From CAZCWX01 sp964502465 (GTDB lineage Bacteria; Desulfobacterota; Binatia; Bin18): a stretch of 6,569 nt of DNA. The stretch spans positions 1 through 6,569 of the forward strand of contig CAZCWX010000098.1 in assembly GCA_964502465.1 (NCBI GenBank), in the 5' to 3' direction. This document shows positions 1 to 4,289 of this stretch, piece by piece. Position 1 is the first letter of the stretch. Each line of letters opens with the position of its first letter. The translations under genes and the position numbers were made by a program. The notes below the pieces were generated by a model. The model had not been told where the DNA came from. It made no database searches and worked only from the letters and a program-made list of their open reading frames with translations.

Positions 1-60
1 CTTTCTCTGTGCTTCTTCGTTTGTTCGTGATAGAGCAGATAGCAGCCAAGGTCCAGAGGT

Positions 61-144
61 TGGGAGGTGGAGATTTATAATTGGTTCACCGAAGGGTTCG
101 ATACGAAAGACCTGCAAGAGGCGAAGGATCTGCTGGAAGAATGA
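61..144 (+). pseudogene. Remnant resembling the C-terminal tail of cyclase/TPR-ATPase proteins
   Basis: The frame ending at the TGA at 142-144 reads YNWFTEGFDTKDLQEAKDLL followed by two Glu. From memory, this closely resembles the last residues of large adenylate/guanylate cyclase-type proteins with an AAA ATPase and TPR repeats, where WFTEGFDT-x-DL-x-EA-x-LL is a common ending. The same frame has stops at 28, 31 and 40, and neither other forward frame gives a recognisable continuation upstream. Only about 28 codons of similarity remain, so no functional protein is encoded here. It is best read as the debris of a gene that ended here, broken by a frameshift or rearrangement. A chance match is possible because the segment is so short. 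Confidence 0.45.
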
Positions 145-156
145 GGAAGATAAGAT

Positions 157-249
157 GTGGACTTTGCATACTCAATCAATGGCGTACCGATTCGTCTCAC
201 AGACGAACGATGGGAACATAGTGTGCTCATATGGCCAAGGAAGCGTTAG
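157..249 (+). pseudogene. Truncated 30-codon ORF, N-terminus of a small toxin-like partner gene
   Basis: Starting at GTG 157, with a purine-rich AGGAAGA just upstream at about 144-150, the frame reads VDFAYSINGVPIRLTDERWEH and then an unrelated SVLIWPRKR to the TAG at 247-249. The segment INGVPIRLTDERWEH is reminiscent of the start of small (about 90-residue) proteins often encoded directly before DUF2283 genes in two-gene, toxin-antitoxin-like pairs. Here the similarity stops right after WEH, and the next gene's start codon lies only 11 bases later. The body of the gene therefore appears to have been deleted. The ORF overlaps the DUF2283 start by 19 bases, so its translation could still help ribosomes reach that gene. 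The family link is from memory, not a search. Confidence 0.4.
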
Positions 250-473
250 CGAAAAAAAGCCTCAGCCATCTACTGAAAGCCGTCTCGCATTTGGTGCAAT
301 TACCAAAGCATCGCATGTGGCTCGATTATGATGAAGGAGCCGACGTGTTATATGTGCATTTCACCGCAGAACCGGTCTCAACTCACAGTGAAATGCGTGA
401 AGATGGGGTTATTTTCGACTACAAAGAAAACGATCTGGTCGGGGTGACCATATTGGAAGCCTCACAGCGGTGA
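231..473 (+). CDS. DUF2283 family small protein
   Basis: This encodes 80 residues. The C-terminal part (about 30-76) matches the DUF2283 pattern: an aromatic then DYDEGADVLYVHF, then an SEMREDGVIFDY segment, then LVGVTILEAS. These proteins are small beta-rich units of unknown biochemical role and often occur as the downstream, putative antitoxin-like member of a two-gene pair. Residues 1-28 are basic and helical (MAKEALAKKSLSHLLKAV), an N-terminal extension seen in one subgroup. No good Shine-Dalgarno precedes ATG 231; the nearest purine run (GGGAA, about 209-213) is too far away. ATG at 315 would be a shorter alternative but would remove part of the conserved core. The expected partner gene immediately upstream is truncated. 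Its stop overlaps the next reading frame, but the next protein probably starts further on, at 521. Confidence 0.75.
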   Translation: MAKEALAKKSLSHLLKAVSHLVQLPKHRMWLDYDEGADVLYVHFTAEPVSTHSEMREDGVIFDYKENDLVGVTILEASQR

Positions 474-477
474 GCCA

Positions 478-505
478 TTGGCTCTTTCGCTGCTCTTGGC
501 ATAAT
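478..505 (+). promoter_or_regulatory. Possible weak sigma70-type promoter before the acyl-CoA dehydrogenase gene
   Basis: TTGGCT (478-483) and CATAAT (500-505) are separated by 16 bases and lie in the 47-base gap before ATG 521. The -10 matches consensus at five of six positions and the -35 at four of six. A transcript starting about seven bases downstream would have a very short leader and start inside the Shine-Dalgarno run, which argues against it being the main start site. Read-through from upstream is the alternative. Confidence 0.25.
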
Positions 506-509
506 AAAG

Positions 510-517
510 AAGGGGGG
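510..517 (+). promoter_or_regulatory. Shine-Dalgarno that fixes the acyl-CoA dehydrogenase start
   Basis: AAGGGGGG lies three bases before ATG 521 (about six from the core). An in-frame GTG at 470 would add 17 residues (SHWLFRCSWHNKEGGT and so on) that do not look like a dehydrogenase N-terminus. The purine run therefore favours ATG 521. Confidence 0.6.
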
Positions 518-520
518 ACC

Positions 521-1711
521 ATGCAGCAATTCCACACCGACCGCGAGCAGCGGTTTATTGATTTAGCGGCGACGTTGGCGGACGAATTCGCACCGCGGGC
601 GGCGCAATACGACGAGAAAGAAGCGTTTCCTTACGAGAACTATGCGCGTATGAGGGAGAGTGGATACACAATCCTGACCATTCCTGAAGAATTGGGAGGG
701 ATGGGGGCAAGCGTCCTCGAGCGGATCAAGGCGCAGGAACGTCTCGCGCAAGGGTGTGGAGCCACGGCGCTCGCCATTAACATGCACTTTAACGTCATGG
801 GACTGGCAATCGACCTGTGGTGGAGGTTCAAGGGACCCACGACCGAAGCCTTATTGAGAAAAATTGCCAGCGAGCGGTTGATCTGCGGCGGGTCAGCCTC
901 CGAGCCTGACAATGCGGTTCCTATTCTGCGTCCGAAGGCGACTGCGCGACGGGTGGATGGGGGATGGATCGTCAATGCCCGCAAAATTTTTAGTACGCAA
1001 AGTATTGCGCTGGATCGTTATTTTACGGAAGCGGCCTGCGACAACGGCGCTGAGAAAGCCACGATCATTACGTTTCTCATCCCACGCGATACACCTGGTT
1101 TTATCGTGAAAGACGATTGGCACACGATGGGCATGCGCTCGACTGCGTCCAATGGCACGGAATTGAAGGACGCCTTCGTACCGGAGTCCTGTGTCATCCT
1201 TGAGCGACCGGTCTATACTCGGGGTGGCGTGACCGACACGTTCTTGCGAGCGCCGTTTACGATTGGCTCTGTCTATATCGGTATCGCGATCGCTGCCCGT
1301 GACTTCGTCGTCGACTTCATGCGCGACCGTCCGCGCTTTCCGCTTAAGAAGCCAATGAGCCATCTGCCGAGTGTCTATAATAAAGTCGGCGAAATGGACG
1401 TGCTGATTGAAAGCGCTCGGGCGGTGATGTGGAAGGCTGCGGCGGAAGTCGAACAGGAGAATCCGCGGACCTGGGCGCGCAAGAGTGTCGCCGCCCGCAT
1501 GGTAGCCATGGAAAACTCTGTGCGAGTGGTGGATTTGGCGTTACGCGCAGTGGGCGGCGCGTCGTATTTCAAACGGTTTCCCCTCGAGCGTTATTATCGC
1601 GATGTCCGAGCCGGACTCTATCACCCCTTCGATAGTGACGAGACCCTCGAGTTCCTGGGGAAAAGTGCCTTTGGCATTTCTTTTATGGATGAAGACGCGA
1701 TCTGGGCGTGA
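521..1711 (+). CDS. Acyl-CoA dehydrogenase-fold flavoprotein, possibly a DszC-type monooxygenase
   Basis: This is a cytoplasmic FAD/FMN protein of 396 residues, the usual length of the acyl-CoA dehydrogenase superfamily. The N-terminal helical domain spans about 1-120, with the family-like IPEELGGMGAS at 54-64. The beta domain spans about 121-230, with SASEPDN (125-131) at the TEPG-like flavin site, GGWIVNARKIFSTQ (147-160) and DDWHTMGMRSTASNG (198-212). The C-terminal helical domain follows, with RAVGGASYFKRFPLERYYRD at 342-361. Where medium-chain enzymes have the catalytic Glu (YEGT), this protein reads HPFDSDET (368-375). The alternative Glu site used by isovaleryl-CoA dehydrogenase falls near Ala244. 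H89 and H368 fall about where DszC-like monooxygenases have active-site histidines. It could thus oxidise acyl-CoA in an atypical way or act as a flavin-dependent monooxygenase. The superfamily call is firm; reaction and substrate are open. It is probably co-transcribed with the next gene, 15 bp downstream. Confidence 0.9.
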   Translation: MQQFHTDREQRFIDLAATLADEFAPRAAQYDEKEAFPYENYARMRESGYTILTIPEELGGMGASVLERIKAQERLAQGCGATALAINMHFNVMGLAIDLWWRFKGPTTEALLRKIASERLICGGSASEPDNAVPILRPKATARRVDGGWIVNARKIFSTQSIALDRYFTEAACDNGAEKATIITFLIPRDTPGFIVKDDWHTMGMRSTASNGTELKDAFVPESCVILERPVYTRGGVTDTFLRAPFTIGSVYIGIAIAARDFVVDFMRDRPRFPLKKPMSHLPSVYNKVGEMDVLIESARAVMWKAAAEVEQENPRTWARKSVAARMVAMENSVRVVDLALRAVGGASYFKRFPLERYYRDVRAGLYHPFDSDETLEFLGKSAFGISFMDEDAIWA

Positions 1712-1726
1712 GTTGAGGAGCGCAGA

Positions 1727-2665
1727 ATGCAGGTCCCAACTCGCCGCGTCAAATTCGCTGTGCGTATCCATCAACAAGGATACGATTTCGACAGCCTGCG
1801 TGAGATCTGGCTCGAGGCTGATCGCCTCGGATATCACTCTGCCTCACTCATCGATTTGCTCAATGCCCCGGTGCTGGAATGCTGGACTACTTTGTCTGCC
1901 CTTGCTGCTCTCACACGCCGAATCCGTTTAACTCCCTTGGTTTTAGCGGCACCGTATCGTTCTGCGACTCTTCTAGCCAAGATGGCTGCGACGCTCGACC
2001 GAATCAGCGGCGGCCGGCTCGAATTGGGAATTGGGGCTGGAGGATCAGAAGCGGATCATCTGGCTTCCGGCTTTTCTTTTCTTCCCCCTGCTGAGCAGGT
2101 GGCAAAACTCGAAGAAGCCTTAGAGGTGATCACCTCTGTGTGGAGTCAGGATCGGGCACATTTTGCCGGACAATACTACACTTTTACCGGGGCACAGCAG
2201 GACCCAGGTCCAGTACAACAACCGCATCCCCCGATTGTGATTGGCGGGCATGGCGAACGATACCTCATGCGGGCTATGGCTCGGTATGCTGATATTGCAA
2301 ACATTGGTTTTGAAATGAGTTTAGAAGAATATGCGCACAAACGAGCCGTGCTTGCTACGCATTGCCAACGGGTCGGGCGTGATCCTGCTGCTATCGAACT
2401 TAGTCATAATACGCGGGTGGTGATCGCGCCTACTCAGGTTGCCTTGGAAGAGCGGATGCGCCTTGAAGCGCAGCGTTCTGGTCAGCCTCTAGCGGCATAT
2501 CAAGCTGCTTTGGCGCGTGCTATGGTTGGGACACCTGCAGAATGTGTTGCAAAGCTGACTCCCTATGTGGAAGGCGGAATTTGTTATTTCTTCATCGTTT
2601 TTTCTCATCCGATACAGCTCAGCGACCTGCGGCTCTTTGCCGAAACCGTGATATCACGGTTTTGA
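1727..2665 (+). CDS. Luciferase-like (LLM class) flavin/F420-dependent oxidoreductase
   Basis: This encodes 312 residues, the normal size for single-domain luciferase-like TIM-barrel proteins. It shows the family signature DRISGGRLELGIGAG (91-105), preceded by a strand and helix with TRRIRLTPLVLAAPYRSATLLAK (63-85). The later segment HPPIVIGGHGERYLMRAMARYADI (167-190) matches the family's PPI-x-IGG phosphate-site region. Members bind F420 or FMN and act as F420-dependent dehydrogenases or reductases, or as two-component monooxygenases. The long TPLVLAAPYR strand and the IGAG motif resemble actinobacterial-type F420-dependent members, but the cofactor cannot be settled by eye. ATG 1727 has GAGGAG at about 1715-1720 and lies 15 bp after the previous stop, so the two genes form one operon. 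No signal peptide or membrane segment is apparent, so a cytoplasmic location is expected. The substrate is unknown, and the pairing with the upstream flavoprotein suggests successive steps on one compound. Confidence 0.88.
   Translation: MQVPTRRVKFAVRIHQQGYDFDSLREIWLEADRLGYHSASLIDLLNAPVLECWTTLSALAALTRRIRLTPLVLAAPYRSATLLAKMAATLDRISGGRLELGIGAGGSEADHLASGFSFLPPAEQVAKLEEALEVITSVWSQDRAHFAGQYYTFTGAQQDPGPVQQPHPPIVIGGHGERYLMRAMARYADIANIGFEMSLEEYAHKRAVLATHCQRVGRDPAAIELSHNTRVVIAPTQVALEERMRLEAQRSGQPLAAYQAALARAMVGTPAECVAKLTPYVEGGICYFFIVFSHPIQLSDLRLFAETVISRF
2643..2663 (+). other. Perfect 20-bp palindrome over the last codons of the LLM gene
   Basis: AAACCGTGAT at 2643-2652 is followed directly by its exact reverse complement ATCACGGTTT at 2653-2662, with one more T at 2663. 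It spans the codons for T-V-I-S-R-F and reaches the TGA stop. As RNA it could fold into an 8-bp stem with an ATAT loop. Downstream is TTTTGAGAAAA rather than a clear U-tract, so it would be only a weak intrinsic terminator. Equally it could be a dyad operator for a regulator of the following operon, or chance. Confidence 0.45.
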
Positions 2666-2685
2666 GAAAAGTCCCTCTGTTTTGG

Positions 2686-2714
2686 TTGCGTGAGCAAGAG
2701 GAGGATGGTATAAA
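2686..2714 (+). promoter_or_regulatory. Putative extended -10 promoter for the Mo-hydroxylase operon
   Basis: TATAAA (2709-2714) is preceded by TGG (2706-2708), giving an extended -10 of the form TGnTATAAa. TTGCGT (2686-2691) lies 17 bases upstream as a weak -35. A start near 2721 would leave a leader of about 127 nt before TTG 2848. The leader holds a small possible hairpin (TTGCC at 2792-2796 with GGCAA at 2804-2808) but no riboswitch that I recognise. The palindrome at 2643-2662 lies just upstream and could be an operator. This is the best promoter-like match seen in the window, though unproven. Confidence 0.4.
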
Positions 2715-2834
2715 CTGACCCGCCGTGACAGATAAAGCCTCAGGCCGCAACTTTCCTTACCTGTGTGGCCTTGCTTCCTAGCCGAGAAGTATTGCCACGC
2801 TCAGGCAAGTCGGCCAGTGCACGGACTCATCGTT

Positions 2835-2845
2835 AGAGGAGGGAG
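2835..2845 (+). promoter_or_regulatory. Strong Shine-Dalgarno supporting a TTG start
   Basis: AGAGGAGGGAG lies two bases before TTG 2848, with its GGAGG core (2838-2842) five bases away. It decides for the rare TTG start: the next in-frame ATG is 38 codons later and would remove the conserved AGGTD flavin-binding loop. Confidence 0.75.
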
Positions 2846-2847
2846 CT

Positions 2848-3714
2848 TTGCACGCAATCACGTATGAATCCCCGAAGTCGCTCAACCAGGCCCTGAGCCT
2901 GCTGACTGCTGCGGGAGAGAAAGGACGAATCCTGGCTGGAGGAACGGATCTGATTATTCAGATGCGTGCCGGAGTCAGAAAGCCGGAACAACTTATCGAC
3001 GCCAAGAGTATCCCCGAGTTGCAGATCATTTCCTTCAGCCCCCAGGAAGGGCTCCATCTCGGTGCTGCGGTCTCTTGTGCTCGGATTACGGAAGATGCTG
3101 TTCTGCAACAGCATTATCCCGGCCTTGTAGAAGCTGCAGCCTTGATCGGCTCTGACCAAATTCAGAGTCGCTGCTCGCTGGGAGGAAACCTGTGCAACGG
3201 CTCACCAGCCGCGGATACCACTCCAGCGTTGATCGCTCTTGCTGCAACCTGTGTCATCGCGAGTTCCAGGGGAACACGCATGGTCCCGGTTGAGGACGTT
3301 GTGGTTGCGCCAGGACGCACGGTATTGCAGCCCGATGAATTGTTGGTCGAATTTCGTATTCCGGCGCCTAAACCCCATTCTAGCGATTGCTATATGCGCT
3401 TTATCCCTCGCAATGAGATGGATATTGCCGTAGTCGGTGTAGGGGCCGCTGTGACATTAAATGGTGAGATGTGCACTGCTGCACGCATCGGGCTTGCTGC
3501 TGTGGCTCCGACTCCCCTCTTTGCGAAAGAAGCAAGTGCGGCACTGGTGGGGAAGCCACTGAACGATGCGGCGATCGCTGCTGCTGCTGAACTCGCGCAG
3601 AAAAGTGCAACCCCGATTACTGACATGCGCGGGACTGCGGAATACCGCACGCATCTGGTTGGAGTCCTGACACGCCGAGTGTTAAAAACTGCGGCGGAAC
3701 GAGCCAGAAAATAA
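2848..3714 (+). CDS. Molybdenum hydroxylase FAD-binding (medium) subunit, CoxM/XdhB-type
   Basis: This encodes 288 residues, the usual length for the stand-alone FAD subunit of xanthine-oxidase-family hydroxylases. In the holoenzyme it takes electrons from the 2Fe-2S subunit and passes them to an external acceptor. The N-terminal FAD domain begins with ITYESPKSLNQALSLL and carries the two flavin-binding loops AGGTDLIIQMR (30-40) and SLGGNLCNGSPAADT (110-124). The C-terminal CO_deh_flav_C-type domain runs from about 180 to the end and includes RIGLAAVAPTPLFAKEA. There is no insertion for the extra 4Fe-4S cluster typical of the 4-hydroxybenzoyl-CoA reductase beta subunit. Translation starts at TTG with a strong Shine-Dalgarno. 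It is first of three subunit genes in the order M-S-L, with a repeat-bearing 93-bp gap before the next. The family call is firm; the substrate is set by the large subunit. Confidence 0.93.
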   Translation: MHAITYESPKSLNQALSLLTAAGEKGRILAGGTDLIIQMRAGVRKPEQLIDAKSIPELQIISFSPQEGLHLGAAVSCARITEDAVLQQHYPGLVEAAALIGSDQIQSRCSLGGNLCNGSPAADTTPALIALAATCVIASSRGTRMVPVEDVVVAPGRTVLQPDELLVEFRIPAPKPHSSDCYMRFIPRNEMDIAVVGVGAAVTLNGEMCTAARIGLAAVAPTPLFAKEASAALVGKPLNDAAIAAAAELAQKSATPITDMRGTAEYRTHLVGVLTRRVLKTAAERARK

Positions 3715-3716
3715 GG

Positions 3717-3784
3717 GGTCAGCGGTCAGCAATCGGCAGTCAGCAGGCATGGCAATGTTTTGCTGAGAGCTGAAAGCTGATTGC
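3717..3784 (+). repeat. TCAGC-rich imperfect inverted repeat between subunit genes
   Basis: Two tandem GGTCAGC units (3717-3723 and 3724-3730) lead into GCAATCGGCAGTCAGCA (3729-3745). After a 15-base spacer comes TGCTGAGAGCTGAAAGCTGATTGC (3761-3784), which is roughly its reverse complement and ends in the matching GATTGC. The arms can pair as an imperfect hairpin. TCAGC/GCTGA runs of this kind resemble dispersed intergenic repeats (REP-like) seen in many large bacterial genomes. Placed inside an operon, it could modulate mRNA stability between the flavin and iron-sulfur subunit genes. The element ends just before the Shine-Dalgarno of the next gene. Confidence 0.6.
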
Positions 3785-3792
3785 TCATAAAC

Positions 3793-3800
3793 AAGGAAGG
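3793..3800 (+). promoter_or_regulatory. Shine-Dalgarno fixing the 2Fe-2S subunit start
   Basis: AAGGAAGG ends seven bases before ATG 3808. An in-frame TTG at 3781 would add nine residues (LINKEGNS), would overlap the inverted repeat and lacks its own ribosome site, so ATG 3808 is preferred. Confidence 0.65.
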
Positions 3801-3807
3801 AAACAGC

Positions 3808-4287
3808 ATGGCTGGGAAAGTATATGTTGAAACAACTCTCAATGGAGAAACGACAGAGTTTCTGTGCGAACCGCGGCAGAGCCTGCTTGAGGTGCTGCGC
3901 GATGTCCTGGGGTTTACCGGTACGAAAGAAGGCTGCCTCACCGGTGACTGTGGGGCCTGTAGCGTCATTCTCGATGGACGAGTCGCGTGCTCGTGTTTGG
4001 TGCTGGGTGTCGAGGCGCAGGGCAAAAAAATCGAGACGGTCGAGGGGATGGCGCAAGACAGTATGCTACATCCACTCCAACAAAAGTTTCTCGAACACGC
4101 TGCACTACAATGCGGTATCTGCACGCCGGGGTTTCTCGTAACCGCTAAGGCGCTGCTTGACCGCAATCCGAATCCGACCGAACACGAGGTTCGCTATGCG
4201 CTGGCGGGGAATCTATGCCGATGCACTGGATATGATAAAATTGTGCACGCGGTGTTGGATGCCGCCGCTGTCATGCAAGGGAGGTAA
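3808..4287 (+). CDS. Molybdenum hydroxylase 2Fe-2S (small) subunit, CoxS-type
   Basis: This encodes 159 residues, the standard length. It carries two [2Fe-2S] clusters that relay electrons from the Mo cofactor to FAD. The plant-ferredoxin-type N-terminal domain has Cys43, Cys48, Cys51 and Cys63 in KEGCLTGDCGACSVILDG. The C-terminal four-helix domain has Cys102 and Cys105 in QCGICTPG, and Cys137 and Cys139 in GNLCRCTGY. All eight ligands are present, and Gln101, which in relatives lies next to the molybdopterin, is kept. The gene starts after the inverted-repeat spacer. Its stop is two bases before the large-subunit start, and its last codons contain that gene's Shine-Dalgarno, implying translational coupling and matched amounts of the two subunits. 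Absence of a Tat signal suggests a cytoplasmic enzyme. Confidence 0.95.
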   Translation: MAGKVYVETTLNGETTEFLCEPRQSLLEVLRDVLGFTGTKEGCLTGDCGACSVILDGRVACSCLVLGVEAQGKKIETVEGMAQDSMLHPLQQKFLEHAALQCGICTPGFLVTAKALLDRNPNPTEHEVRYALAGNLCRCTGYDKIVHAVLDAAAVMQGR

Positions 4288-4289
4288 AT

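Noticed and set aside
470..520. N-terminal extension of the acyl-CoA dehydrogenase from GTG 470
   Set aside because: The extra residues are not dehydrogenase-like, and a Shine-Dalgarno sits just before ATG 521.
893..1363. Antisense ORF of 156 codons
   Set aside because: It lies entirely inside the acyl-CoA dehydrogenase gene on the opposite strand and its Arg-rich, low-complexity translation shows no family motif. It is a shadow of the real frame.
2715..2847. Riboswitch (for example a Moco RNA motif) in the leader of the Mo-hydroxylase operon
   Set aside because: Only short, weak stems are visible (such as TTGCC/GGCAA at 2792-2808 and AGGCC/GGCCT at 2742-2771), and no conserved motif could be recognised.
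3682..4166. Antisense ORFs over the FAD/2Fe-2S gene junction
   Set aside because: They run across the inverted repeat and opposite the cysteine motifs of the small subunit, with no ribosome site or family features.
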